NCBI GenBank assembly: GCA_032158295.1
Contig: CM063243.1
Span: 7,076,948 to 7,140,947 of the forward strand
Length of the DNA stretch: 64,000 bases
Direction: 5' to 3'
DNA from: Pycnopodia helianthoides
Taxonomy: Eukaryota; Echinodermata; Asteroidea; Forcipulatida; Asteriidae
Part shown: positions 20,445-32,430 of the stretch, one piece after another
Layout of the letters: each line of letters begins with the position of its first letter
How positions within the stretch are numbered: the stretch's first letter is position 1
Translations under genes and position numbers: made by a program
The notes under the pieces: model-generated
The model's database searches: none
What the model was told of the DNA's origin: nothing
What the model saw: the letters and a program-made list of their open reading frames with translations, nothing else

Positions 20445-23400
20445 TAATAATAATACTAATAATATTTATTCGGGCAAAACATTCACAAGTACATGTACAA
20501 ACATTAAAAATAAATTAAAAACTTACATTAAACAAAAGTGGGATGCCCAGGAGAGCATAAAAGTAAAAAATTTAACTTTTGCCAAAAGGCAAATGTCTCC
20601 CAAGTTCCAGAAAAGACAGGAAAATATTAAGGCAAGAAAGGGCATAAACGTACAAAACACCACAACAGATTATAAAAAATCACTGCACAACTACAAAGGT
20701 CTAACAAGGCAGAAAAAAAGAACACAGTGAGACATTAAGGAGAGTCTTTAAAAAGCAAACCTAGACATCAAAATAATTCTTGAGCTTACTTAAAAATTCT
20801 GTAAAAGGTCAGTAGGCAAGTTACTCCAGCTACGAGCAACACGGCAGGGGATGGAAAATTTGAACAGATCGGTACGGGTGGATAAATGATGAAAAACAAT
20901 TTTATTTTTGTGTCTAGCATCAACCAAGATTTTGCATAAAAAAGGATGTCAAGGTACCTGCATGATTATGAGCAACAAAAGCAAGAACAGGTGTTCCCTT
21001 CTGTGGTAAGCCCTGTTTCAACAAGCCTGCTATTGTATGGTTGTTCCTGTCTCCTTTGATGAAGAATTAGCCTTGTGGCGTACCTCTGCACTTTATCTAG
21101 TTGAGTCTCCAGTTTAGTACGATAAACATGCCAAACAGAAGAACAATTATCTAAAAGGGGTAAAACAATAGACTTGTACAAAGTGAGCAGTGTTTTAGAG
21201 TTGCAGTCTCCCACAACATGACGAATAAAACCCAATGCTCTATACACTTTAGCTGTGACAAAATTAACATGGGCATCTCAAGAGAGATTGTTTCATACAA
21301 GCACACCTAGTAGTTTAAGCTCTTGAATAAGCATATTATTTAGGGAATATGAAGCCTGGTATGACCAGCGCCGCATTCTAGAGAGGGAAAGAAACTTGCA
21401 TTAAACTGGATTTAAAAAAAAAATAATTCTATTGGACCAGACACTTATTTTGTCAAGATCTTTCTGGAGGGACAAAGTATCATTTTCTCCCTGAATTTGT
21501 CTATACAAAAAAGTGTCATCTGCATAGTGGCGTGGGGAGTTAGACAACTGCATATGTAAGTCATTTATATAAATGTTAAAGAGTAGAGGCCCTAAGACAG
21601 ACCCCTGTGGTTCTCCAGAAATGACATTAGACCAACCCGATTCAGATCCGTGGAAAACTACCCTTTGTTTTCTCCCTGTAAGGAAAGAATGAATCCAGTA
21701 AAGTAAGGAATCATAAATCCCATAGGTTTTTCTAAGTTTGTTGTGTGAAACACAATCAAACGCTTTACTATAAATTAAGAGATAAAACATGCACACAGTA
21801 CTTGACTTGATCCAGTGTTTCAGACCATTCCGTTAGTGTGTCAGCAAGGAGTGTTGCATACATAAGACCAATCAATTCCAAATGGGAACGGAGATTATCC
21901 GAAACAATACTCTTAAGTAGCTTAGAGAAAACGGAGGTGAGGGCTATGGGACGATAGTTGTTATTGTTGCTCTTATCAGCCTGTTTGTGAATAGGGACAA
22001 CTTTGGCAATTTTCCAAGCACTCTGCACAACATCCTGATTAAGAGAAAAATTCAAAAACTTTGTCGAAATGGGAGCAATCTCCATCACACAGATATTCAA
22101 CATTGTAATAGTGACACCATTTGCTTTGCCAGCAGACATTTTCTTTAATTTGGTCACCACATCATGAGTGGAGATTAACACAGAATGCAGGAATGTCCAA
22201 TGTAGGGGAAGTAATATCGTTACCTGTACTGGGTTTGGTGAAGTGGGTTGTGAATTTTTTATTGAATGCATTAGCTATTACAATAGGTTAAGTTGACATG
22301 TGACCATTGATTTTAAATGCCTTTACCTCAGCAACAAAACGTTTGTTACGGATGACCAGAAATGCTTTCCATTGTCCTTGAGATTCAATAATTTATTAAT
22401 GTGCTTTGCTATAGCTGATTTAACCTTATTTTTCAATCTGTTCCGAACAGAGCAATAATATATTGACCCCACAAATTCTCCCGAAGTTCATCATTTGTAC
22501 ATGTTCTTGCTCTGTGAAAGCACTTCCGTTTCACTGGGACAAGTTTAAGAATGTCATTTATGATCAAATATGTCCTACGTTTACGTTGACTTTTGCATGG
22601 TATGCTCGCATTGACACAAGAAAAGAAAAGGTCCAGGAAACGATTCCATGTGACATCAACACCTCTAGAGTAAGCTGTGTTCCAGGGACAGCGTCTAACC
22701 AGCTCATATAGATAGTGCCGATTCATTGTTCTAGACATGACTCGTGAAGACCCGCGAATACAGAAACTGATCACGGAGTGATCAGATGTGGAAAAGGGAT
22801 CATGAACAGAAGTGTTAGTTACTTTTGATGAATTTGTCATAAAAACCAAGTCCAACAAGGTAGCATGATTGTTTGGCATGGTGTGAGTAGGATCATTGAT
22901 GAGTTGATGGAGACCATGGGCCGAGGTGAAATTTTTCAACTGAAACAAAAGTGCAATGGTCTTCCATCCAGTTTCTATTAAAATCACCCATTATGGCGAC
23001 ATTGGCATACTGACTTATGTTCATGGCGAGCAAGCCATTTTTCAAGACGATCCAGTGATGTTGCATTATGAGGGGGGCAATAATAAGAACCACAAAACCA
23101 TCGTTAGCCTTTGATGATACATGTAGCAAAAAAACACTCCACTATATCGAGGACGGGATGGATGATGGGACTAGGTTGAAGGTCAGGTGATATGCCAAGA
23201 AGAACCCCACCACTTCTTGAGTGACGGTCTTTACGGAAGATGGTATGTTTCCCACTGATGGTTCCATCAGGTACGGATGAATCAAGCCATTTCTCCCAAT
23301 TGCAATGATGTGGATGTGCTTTGTCTCAAGCAGAACTTCAGAAAGTTTGTTCTTGGTACTCCTAGCATTCATGGATACACAACTAATACTGGTCTTAGAC

Positions 23401-24610
23401 ATGACAATTGAAGACATTGGTGAAGGTGGCAACATCTCAGTTGATGTATTCCCCATATCATCAATAGATGAAAAGCTGAGTGGGTTTTTAAGTTCAAATA
23501 TGAGTTGGAAAGATGAGGCAACTTGATCAAAAGACATGAGCGGCACAACCAGTGTTACAGGTTGGACACATTCGAATGATAGCCTTACAGCTGGCATATG
23601 GCACCAAAGATTACAAGGGTTACACTGGAACAGTCTGCTGATTTCTCTTTACTGGATTTGAACATAATAATAATAATAATAATACGAGATATTTATATAG
23701 CGCATAATGCAGAAGCCTCTATGCGCAACACAAAACATAAAAACAATGACATAAATATAAAAGCAAGTTACACAACTAAAGATTCAAACAAATGAGTTTT
23801 TAAAAGTCCCTTGAAAATCTAAAGAGAGCCAGCCTGGCGAATATGAAGTGGCAAGTCATTCCATAACGAAGGTGCAATGAAGTTTGTGGAAAAAGTAGTT
23901 TGCGTCAGTAGGGATTGACCAGCAGAACGAAGAGGACGAGCAGGGATGTATTTACGGAGAAGATCAGATATATAGTCAGGAGATAGGCCATGAAGAGCTT
24001 TGAAAGTGAGAAGATTTAACTTATATACGATACGCAGTTTGATCGGAAGCCAGTGGAGTTTTTGTAAGATGGGAGTAATATGTTGGGAACGAGGTGTGCG
24101 TGAGATGAGGCGAGCAGCGATGTTTTGAACTCGTTGGATTTTAGAAAGTTCTTTATCTGAAAGTCCATTAAGAAGAGAATTGCAAGAGTCGAGTCTAGAA
24201 GTGACAAAGGCATGAACCAGTATAAGAGTAGAATCATCATCAAGATGGCGCCGGATTCGACCTATTTTTCGAATTTGTAGAAGAGCGGATTTGCATATAT
24301 TTGTTACCTGGTCAGTCATACTCATCGAACATGCCGTGCAAGGGTGCTTTGCAGGGCCTGGGTTTGAATGAATATCACCACTCAGTAATAAGCAACTGGA
24401 TATATGAAATAAGCCAGATGAATTAGCATAGTAGGGAATCGGCCTACTGTGGAACAGTCTTTTAAGTTTAGATGCATATTCCATATAGCTTAGTGTTGGA
24501 AGCACGTGATTGTTTGATGGCAAGACGCAGAGGGAACATGGGGATCAGTAAGCAGACAAATACAAACAAACCAAAACAAGTGTGTGGAACAGCCATCTTA
24601 AAAATCTGCA
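20445..24610 (-). mobile_element. Near full-length Jockey/CR1-type LINE, frameshifted, with a nested L2 fragment
   Basis: Read leftward from about 24610: an N-terminal segment with LLLSGDIHSNPGP and a Cys-rich finger beginning HPCTAC, interrupted by an L2 fragment (about 23655-24325), then finger residues CNLCNLWCHM, an apurinic-type endonuclease (MNARSTKNKLSEV near 23370; MGDFNRNW near 22990), an RT with KAFDCVSHNKL, GEPQGSVLGPLLF and YADDTFLY (near 21513-21527), and a C-terminal LYKSIVLPLLDNCSSVW. The 3' end is an AATAAT microsatellite (20445-20475). Frames break at least five times. In the first RT motif the usual DFSKAFD reads IYSKAFD, and GVPQG reads GEPQG, so it is dead. Confidence 0.8.
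23655..24325 (-). mobile_element. 5'-truncated L2-type LINE nested in the Jockey/CR1-type LINE
   Basis: The minus-strand peptide reads VTNICKSALLQIRKIGRIRR, LVHAFVTSRLDSCNSLLNG, KIQRVQNIAARLI, LQKLHWLPIKLRI and PSLWNDLPLHIRQAGS, the well-known C-terminus of L2-type RTs. It ends with GCGCTATATAAATATCTCG and an (ATT)n tail at about 23665-23685, the usual L2 3' end. It breaks the zinc-finger coding region of the host LINE after HPCTACSM. A single 234-codon frame (23819-24523) runs across the junction, so it is a chimera of two elements. Confidence 0.8.
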
Positions 24611-26560
24611 TACTGCAGGCTATGGTGTTTACTCAGTTCCAGAATTTTTCCATAAAATATCTCCTTGAGTGATTTCCAAAAGTCACCAAAATAGAGTCCA
24701 GTGCGAGCCCAAGGCAAAGGACTATCCAGCAATTTGTGTGATAGACGTAAATGGCAAGTTTTAAATGAAATATAAAGTGATTTAAAACACATTACACCAG
24801 ACAAGTTTAAAAGGTGTGGCAACTCTTTGATAGCGCCCTCTACATTAAATAATGTTTGATTCCCATCCATTGCCAATACAATGCTCCAGATTTTTGACCA
24901 CGTGAGGGCGCTCTCAAAAAGCGATTATCGTCTGATTTTGAGCCATGAATACATGTACGACACTATGATAATACTTTAATTGAATATGATAAACAAGTCG
25001 CCCCAGTATAAATGTAGCTTAAACAATGTATTAAATATGAGTTGGTAATAATGATAACAAATTTAACTTAAAAATTTAGGGAACATAAACTTTCGCGCTC
25101 AGGACTTGACTTCTGTGATTACACGGAGACGTGTCTACACCACACAGAGACACAGTGCACCTTGTACAGCATACATTCTACAGTACACACATGTATGTCT
25201 TGCAACATCACATACACACATGGCATTTGTAGAGACTGACTCCGCAAATTTTCTAATGCTTCGCTTCACTTGTGTGGGATGCAGCAGCAAACAGACACTG
25301 TGATAACTTTTATTTGCAAGCAAGTGCACGTCAATGTGCAGTATGAAACATCGTGATAGCTGCATCGATCACCTTGAAACAGACATGACCAAAAGAAAAT
25401 ATATCATCGATTGTAATCAAGGCCAAGATCTGATGAAAACTTGATAAAAGGCGTAAAGAATGTAGTGGGTGAAAATGGAATGTGTCGGAAAGCCAAGTCA
25501 CAAAATTCCTCTTGCTGGAAGCCATTTGAAGACTTTGCTGGCCTGGTAATGGGCGTGTTTGCTGTGAAAATTAGAACACTGTTCATTTGAACAAGTAATT
25601 TGACAGAAACCAAAGCATTTTGTTGACTTTAGTTGGAAAGAATGTCAGTATGGGTTTTCCCCATATACAAGTTATTTCTAATTGTTTGGGCTTTATAGCA
25701 AGCCCGTTAAACAATGATTGAACACTAACATATTGGCTTTGCATTTAGCGATTTGCACTGAAAATAGTAGCTTAATCATAAACGTCATAATTTTTCTCTT
25801 TTTATGGTTGGTGAGTCGCATGCCTGGTTATTAAATCTGCCCTCGAGTTTAAGTGCTCAGAGTTGCTACACTTTTTTTGGAATTCAATGTTGGCATCTCT
25901 GTTAGATCGAGTAGCGATGATTATAAAGGAGACCAAAGCTCTTACAATTCTCCAACTTTTGTGCAGAAAAACAATGTTTTAATACAAACTGCAGTTGTTA
26001 TTAACATACCCAGACCGCAGTTCTTGTTCTTACTTCTGCAAGCGGTAGGCATAATAAATTAGTTGTAAAACCCCAAATCACTGTTGCGAGAAGGTACATA
26101 CTCAGTTATAATAAACAATCTATGTGCAAGTTAAGCACTTTGCCTACACAAGTCTGCATTAGCCATACTGCACAGTACATGGGTGATCTTTCAATGGAGG
26201 AGAGAACTAGACACGGACTCGACAGTCTAATTTACATAGTGTGAAATTTTGATTGTTGAATTTCTACACGGTGTGTAACGAATTTTCCCATTAGTTGATT
26301 TTGCATCGAGTCAATTTGATGTATTGTGTGCACTGCCCGGAACGATGGAGGCTGCGGTAGTGCTATAGTGCTATATAGTGCTGACTGGTATGTTGTGCTG
26401 CCTGACTATCGTACCCACTGTCATATACGTACTAATTATACTCGGACGGTAAAATAATGAACATGATCTACATGTATATAAGCAAAATTGACTGTTTTGT
26501 CGCAGCTAAAAAAAACGCTTTTATTTCAAACATATAAAAAACAAGAAAACTCAGATGCAA
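24611..26560 (+). other. XPO5 intron without recognised genes
   Basis: Apart from the short repeat at 24893, no coding or RNA signal was recognised. Several ORFs of 60-80 codons overlap each other on both strands and look like chance. Confidence 0.4.
24893..24950 (+). repeat. Short GCGCTCTCAAAAA repeat, copy 1
   Basis: TTTTTGACCACGTGAGGGCG and CTCTCAAAAA followed by TATCGTCTG. The same sequence with one change interrupts the integrase of the gypsy element at about 43310-43388, so it is a small mobile repeat. Confidence 0.55.
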
Positions 26561-26659
26561 AACTCGTGCATCAAACACGCACAGCTTAAAATTGTCATGG
26601 AGTTAATAACCCCTATAGCTGAAAGAACTGGCATACTTTGCCAAGTACACAAAGATTAC

Positions 26660-26885
26660 AACATTAGGCATCCGGGCACGCCTACCCACAGATGCTACTA
26701 CAAAACCCAGGCACACATACCCACAGGAAATGAAGTATCACAATATCACAAATGCACAGACATCCGGGCACACATACCCACAGATGCTACCTGCACTTTA
26801 CAAAAGCTGGGCACACCTACCCACAGGAATTGCAGACATGTAATGCACAAATGCACAGACACCCGGGCACGCTTACCCACAAAAC
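26660..26885 (+). repeat. Minisatellite of GGGCACRCMTACCCACA units
   Basis: Five irregularly spaced copies of GGCACRCMTACCCACA(G) occur, each near ATGCACAGACA or ATGCTAC. The spacing is about 35-70 bases. It lies downstream (minus-strand sense) of the Ngaro recombinase/hydrolase remnant and may be part of that element's terminal repeats, which in Ngaro are short split repeats; that is inference. Confidence 0.55.
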
Positions 26886-27239
26886 TATCATATTTATAAT
26901 AATGAAACAATCGGTCTGTTATTTTAATTATTGGCTCATCCTCTTCCTTTTAACATATTTTAATTCTTAAATACTAATACTTAAACAATCACCGTAGATG
27001 CACAGAGTGACTCCACCGCATGTACTTACGGTTGGATAAGCCCCACTAGAACAAATGGATGCAGCTGTGCTTACAACAAACGGCTTGAATAACAAGTATG
27101 ATAAATATGGCTTAATTTACAACTTTCTGATAGGATCAGTCCTGAATCCCATACAAAATAGGCCAATCGCCCAAGGCGACCCAAGGGAGAAGGACTGATG
27201 ACCACACAGAAATTAAATGAGAACAAACTTTAACGATAG

Positions 27240-27770
27240 AAAAACTGAATGCAATCTCGAATATTCTGTTGAAAGAAGGCTTCCCCTTCCCTAGACAGGT
27301 GAACACCATCAAAACGAAACAAGTGGAAAAAGGACCACTTGAACTGAGGGTGGTGCAAAGCCCCTACACCCAAACGACTACCCAGAGAACGAGACCATTT
27401 TATTTATTAAACTCCGTTTCTTTTCAATCTTAGAAGGGGCCCACGACCCGAAGTAACGAGCCCTTGGCAGAATGTCAGACCAAACCACCATTGCAGATGG
27501 AAAACAACTTAAACATTCGGACATAAAAATGCGAATGCTCTGGCGAATACAAAATGCATCCAATGCCACAAGATCATTTGTACCAAGGTGAACAATAATT
27601 AAACCCGGAGGAGGCCCTGAAATAGCAGACCAGACAACAACTGATCAAGAACAGAGAGCGTGGCGCCACCTTTGCCGCTCCATCACACACGCGAGTTAAT
27701 TTCCTGTAATGTTCGCTCTGCCCGGCGAACCAGTGAATCCCCTACGATCCACACATCACCTGCCCAATAA
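27240..27770 (-). pseudogene. SGNH-type hydrolase remnant of a Ngaro retrotransposon
   Basis: SGNH hydrolases are serine esterases with conserved blocks, and some Ngaro elements are known to encode one. On the minus strand the blocks appear in order: DVWIVGDSLVRRAERTLQEI (catalytic Ser block GDS, near 27725-27750), GLIIVHLGTNDLVALD (G-x-N-D block, near 27570-27600) and FDGVHLSREGEAFFQQNI (D-x-x-H block, near 27270-27310). The blocks sit in different frames, with an open stretch from 27569 to 27378 between. The recombinase lies just upstream on the same strand. The enzyme's role in the element is unknown. Confidence 0.7.
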
Positions 27771-27904
27771 ATGAGAGAAAATAGATTGCCACAAAAATAC
27801 TAACACCATAGAAACTCAACTTCCAAACAAGTATATCCGGGGAAAAGAACTGCCTGCCCGGTAAATTGAACAACCATTAAACAGTGTTAAATACCTGGAA
27901 AAAT

Positions 27905-28500
27905 ATTAAATGCCCTCGGACGAATATAAGAGAGAACTGCATCAGAACGCCATCGACCCATGTCCTTAATATCCTCCCAGGAAACCCCCAGATCATAAGC
28001 AGAAGGGACTGCCCCAATACGAAAGGAATGTGCTCGAGGACTGTACCAAACGAATGACCTGGGGAGGACCTGTTTTGTTAGTCTTTGTTATCCAGAACTG
28101 TATAAGGACAGAGACCAATGGCGAACCAGCATCTTGAACTTGAACATCACTGGAGAACAACAAGAACTCCTGTAAATGATGGCGGGAATCTGCCGTAAAT
28201 TCCCCTACTCTCATAAACCAAAAAAAGGCACCAAGCATGGCCGCCCTAAAAAGCACAAACTCAAACTGTGTGACGCAAACATATGGTAGTGCTTTCACAA
28301 TCCCCAATAACATGGGAATAGAAATTGGCGAGCGGTTATCACTAGTAGGATGGTCCCTACAACACCCTTCCAACAACTTATGAACTAAATAATCCCGCAT
28401 AGGATCTAGTAAGCCATTGACTTTATGCTGAAAACCCACCCCGGAAATATATGTGGCAATTATAGCTTGAGCAAAACGTTGTAAAGTTAGCTAAGCCATG
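27905..28500 (-). pseudogene. Ngaro-type tyrosine recombinase, internally deleted
   Basis: It would integrate the element's DNA circle. Read leftward: AQAIIATYISGVGFQHKVN, LLEGCCRDHP, SISIPMLLGIVKALP-like block, FRAAMLGAFFWFMRVGEFT (first catalytic Arg), ITKTNKTGPPQVIRL, then a jump to AHSFRIGAVPSAYDLG (the H-x-x-R box, near 28011-28032) and DMGRWRSDAVLSYIRP, whose Tyr (27926-27928) is the nucleophile. About 50 residues before the H-x-x-R box are missing compared with family members and the frame changes there. The 148-codon ORF at 27993-28439 is its main part. Confidence 0.8.
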
Positions 28501-28507
28501 AATTGTC

Positions 28508-29790
28508 TAACAAAAACAAGGTGTTCGAAAGGCATGTTACCAAGAGCTGGTGAAAAAAACCCAGAAAATTTGGTAGACATGTCTTCAAAGTAACATTTTT
28601 GAAATAAAGCTTAACTTGAAAACTCATGACGTCATCGAGACGTCTTATTTAGCTAGCGTGCGTTATGAAAGAGGGTCAATGTGCACTTTAAATGTGCTGA
28701 AAATGTTCAACTTCCAGTCTGAACCAGAAGTTCAGGTCAAATGGGGTCATGGTCTGTGTAACATTTGTTGAACTTTTAACGAACTATCCGATGATGTGTA
28801 GATTGTAAAAATCCAACATGTGGTTCCGGAGTTATGAATTTTTCAAATATTAGACAGACTATCTTTGGGTATGCAATATCGATGAAACAACAGCGACGAT
28901 GTATTCCAACATGTAGCTGTTCAGTGCAATGCACACGTAAACTTAAATAAACGTGCAATGTACATGTGGCTGTACAGGTACAGCATATGTGTACACGTGC
29001 ATCGTCAATGTGGGTCAACTTAAACGAGCGCTTTGGCGTCCCTTTTCGACCAGATGTAAAGGTCAAGATATTGGTATCTCTGTGCAAAAGTTTGGGCAGA
29101 CACAAAAATCATGCTGTAAAGTTACCTAGTATTTAAGATATGAATTTTTGAAATTTTCAAATGGGGTCAAGTTTTGTGTAGCGTTTGCTACATCTTCAAC
29201 GACCTGTCCGATGTTAAATTGTAAAAAGATTGTAAAAAAACAACAATTGGTTCACGAGTTATGATTTTTTACAAATATTAAACTTTGATTTATTGTAATT
29301 CAAAACCTGATGATGTCATCAAGACATATTCAAGTTTGTGTCGTCTTGATATTGAGGTTCAATTGTCGTATGAGTTTCAATGTTTAATTCGATTTCAATC
29401 TTGAGTTATGCCCCAAAATTGAAATTTTTCACGAAAAAACACAAAGGCAGCTTTGACCTTCCGGTACGAGAAGTAAAGGTCATATGATTTTTGCGTAAAC
29501 TTTTCAAATGTCCCTGTCTTGATCTATCAGAAGAATAATTATGAACATCATAGCTTTCCAATTGCCAAATCTACAGCAAAAAGCAAATGGTACCTTTTAA
29601 ACCTTAAAACGTTGTAATTGGACACCTGATGACGTCATGATGACAAAACCAAAATGACGAAACCATTGAATATTTAACTACGTGTGAAGTTTCAAGTTTA
29701 TATGAGCTTAGGAAGTGTGTGTTTGTTAGCGGACAAGCAGCGAAGAGAAGAAGAAGAAGAAGTGAACAAAAATTAAATTTAAAAAACTAG
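28508..29790 (+). repeat. Modular CTTCCGG/GACGTCA repeat, copy in + orientation
   Basis: Begins near AACAAAAACAAGGTGTTCG and ends in a GAAGAAGAAG run. It contains several modules: a CTTCCAGTCTGAACCAGAAG palindrome, GGTCAAATGGGGTCATG, a GATGATGTGTAGATTGTAAAAATCC block and a GAGTTATGAATTTTTC block, plus TGATGACGTCATGATGAC. The whole unit is present in reverse at 47353-49365. A 109-codon minus-strand frame (29105-28776) is shared by the reverse copy but is probably a by-product of sequence conservation. Confidence 0.75.
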
Positions 29791-31055
29791 ACCTTAAGTG
29801 TTTGTAGAAACAAACACTAGGTGTTCGGGTATCGCTGATGGAGTTAATGTTGTGTCAACGCGTGAGCTATTTCACTAATTTGAAATTTGGTGCTATTATT
29901 ACTGTTTTGTGGGGTGCCTAACAAGCTACACACTTTAGCAAAAGTCTAAAAATGCAGGCGATCAAAAGCCTGACATTTAATTGTTAGCGAGGTTTGCATG
30001 GACGGCTGTTATAGAGACTAACAAAATCAGGTTGCGTGAACCTTGAACACAGACTAGAGTACAAGCATGTGATATGGACTTTGAACCTTGTGTTTGATTT
30101 GCCCACCGTTTAACTGATTTAGATCGCGTAGTGTGTGTGTACCCCGTGTTTTGACGACGGGTCAATAAATACCCGTAATAATCGGTCAAAATTTCAAATA
30201 TTTGTGACAAAAAAAGGAATGACGTCATCATGTTGTTTCTTTAGATTTACGTGGTCAATATCACTGTCTATCAACATGCCAAGTTTCAACTCAGTCGAAC
30301 TTGTGGTTTTTGTAGTAACACGGCTTCAAAAAGTAAATCTTTTAGGTGATACCACATGACACATGATGATGTCATCAATCTAAAACTTCACACATATGTT
30401 GTCTGCATAAAGGTCATTATTTATACCAATTTTGAAACAATTATCCTAAACTTCGCCACAGACATCTAGCAAAAGTGTATTTTTAACTGTTTTCAACCTG
30501 CCGCTAGAGGGCTAGTTGACTTTCATGACGTCACTTGTCTTATTTTTTTAAACTAGACCCTTATAACACCGTTAAAAAAAACTTCAAAAAATGTGCCAGT
30601 TTTAAACTACAAGGAACTTCCGGTTTCGACCGGAAGTAGAGGTCAAGTCATGTCACGCACAAAAAAAAAATGAAGACCTACATTACCTCTATATATTTCC
30701 GCAAAAAGCAACCGACGGTCTCCTCATCTTGATTTGATATGGATTTTCAATGATTAAAATTTTTCATGTTTAAAAACCTTGTAACTTGACACCTGATGAC
30801 GTCATCATGATGTAACTAAAACGTTTTCATCTACTAACGAACTACTAGCCATGTGTGAAGTTTCAAGTTTATGTGAGCTTGGGAAGTGTGACTTTGTTAC
30901 TCGACAATCGCGGGGGAGAAGAAGAAGAAGAAGAAGTATTTTTTTTTAAACGAACAAAAAAAAAGAGGTGTTCCGGGCGGAGTGCCCGAACACCTAAAAA
31001 AAACGGAACAAAAACAAGAGGTGTACTGGGCGGAGTGCCCGAACACCTAAAAATC
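29791..31055 (+). repeat. Modular CTTCCGG/GACGTCA repeat, next unit, with paired GGTGTTC hairpins at its end
   Basis: Starts AAACAAACACTAGGTGTTCGGG, continues through a GGAACTTCCGGTTTCGACCGGAAG palindrome and CACCTGATGACGTCATCATG, and ends with a GAAGAAG run and two tandem hairpins, AGGTGTTCCGGGC/GCCCGAACACCT (30965-30995) and a copy at 31019-31048. It follows the previous unit head to tail. Confidence 0.65.
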
Positions 31056-31249
31056 TCTGGTTCCAATTACTTGCTGTAGAGTCAGTAGATCAGGATTTTT
31101 TTCTTTCTTTTAAAAACTTTTATGTCAGAGAGCAAAAGTTATGGAACAAATCATTTTCAGAGGGTGCTATGAATCGTATACCAAAATCAATCCAACCTGC
31201 ATACCCCAAAATATTGCCAAACAAAATAGCCTATTGTATAAATGTACAA

Positions 31250-31565
31250 AACTATTAGACCCTGTTCATACTTCATGTGAATTGGAAAAACAAAGCGAAT
31301 TTTCTTGCATCACAATTGGAAAACAATTTCTGGTTGAACAAAGAAAAGTTTACTAATGGGGAGACCGCTACATTAGTGCTAGATAGCTCAGCTGGTAGAG
31401 ACTGTCACGTTAATCCCAAGGTCGCTGGTTCAAGTTCCACTCTTGTAAATGTTTCTTTGTTCAAACCCAAAATTATTGGGAAAATAATTGGAAAACAGTG
31501 CAGCCTGATTGTTTGCATCATCAAAATTTGCTTTCACGTGAAGTATGAACCAGGCTTTAATGGCT
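31250..31565 (+). mobile_element. Foldback element with a tRNA-like core
   Basis: The left part GACCCTGTTCATACTTCATGTGAA is matched in inverted form at the right end (TTCACGTGAAGTATGAACCAGGC near 31537-31559). Inside, GAACAAAGAAAAG and CTTTGTTC also face each other. Between the arms is the tRNA-like sequence at 31378-31447. Small foldback elements with these termini are plausible MITEs; no ORF is present. Confidence 0.55.
31378..31447 (+). ncRNA. Degenerate tRNA-like sequence (Pol III box A/B remnant)
   Basis: TAGCTCAGCTGGTAGAG is a good D-arm/box A and GGTTCAAGTTCC is close to box B. The acceptor and T stems do not pair well, so a working tRNA is unlikely. It is the core of the foldback element around it. 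Confidence 0.5.
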
Positions 31566-31965
31566 TGACTTTTCGACCCTAGCTGATTCTTTCTCAAAGG
31601 TTAAAAAGAAATGGGTTTTGTATTATGATAAAACAAAAAGTTATGTACATGTAACAAGCTGTGTTAACATGTAGTAGATATTTTCAGGACCACCTCACCT
31701 TTTTTTCATGAACAAACACATAAATGTTGAAATGTTGAATCTTTGTATTAATTTTGCACCCAGACCTTTCCTGCATGACAAATTGAAGCTTGTTGCTAAA
31801 TATATTCATAACTTTGAGGCTTTTGCTTAAGTTTATCTGGGACTCATTGATTAGTTTTATCTAAACACTGAGATTTAAAGCTTTTAATTTATTGTCTGAA
31901 ATGTTGATATCCATGCTTATGACTTGCATTGTACTCATTCATTATATTTTTCTTGTTTTCAACAG

Positions 31966-32070
31966 TCCCTGTGTAAAAGTATGGTGCTAAGTATCTACAC
32001 TGCATTTTTATGGAATGACACACAGACATGTATTAAAACGCTCAACATATGCTGGCCAATATTTATACAG
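31966..32070 (+). CDS. XPO5: Exportin-5, exon c
   Basis: The acceptor is TTTTCAACAG and the donor is CAG|GTAAGC, giving 35 complete codons in phase 0. The peptide has IYTAFLWNDTQTCIKTLNIC and WPIFIQ, matching the ALLITAFNSLAWKDTLSCQR / CWPLLKQ segment that I recall from human XPO5. The flanking exons join in frame. Confidence 0.9.
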
Positions 32071-32283
32071 GTAAGCAGCTCAGTTGAAACCATTATGTCA
32101 TCAGCCATCTTGTTGGCTGTTGTTTGCAGTAAAAACAAATGCTAAAAGCTATGGGTGTTCCCCCCCCCCCTCCAAAATTCTATTGAGAAAGTTTTCTGGC
32201 TTTGTTGGATATGTTGCTGTAGGCCAAAATAACAATTGCTTGTCATTGGAACAGGCACGCTAATAAAAGTCCAAACAATTGGG

Positions 32284-32430
32284 GTCTACGTCACTCTACT
32301 TACCTGTAGAGCAAATACATTTGCATATTCCTGTTACCGGCAGGTATTTACCGCTAAGAGTTTTATATATCCTGTAATAGCGCCCTCTGCCGCTACGCAC
32401 AGTGCCCCACGGCATGTACGCCTCTTAGCG
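32284..32430 (+). repeat. Left inverted terminal repeat of the DIRS element
   Basis: GTCTACGTCAC, TACCTGTAGAGCAAATAC, TTACCGGCAGGTATTTACC and TAATAGCGCCCTCTGCCG occur in order and all return in reverse at the right end. Confidence 0.85.

Noticed and set aside
26660..26885. CRISPR-like array
   Set aside because: Repeat units vary and spacing is irregular; the setting is eukaryotic, so it is a minisatellite.
26555..26899. 114-codon frame with repeated HIPT/GTPTHR motifs
   Set aside because: The repeats come from the minisatellite DNA unit, and no known domain is present.
31378..31447. Functional tRNA gene
   Set aside because: Box A and B are recognisable but the acceptor and T stems do not pair.
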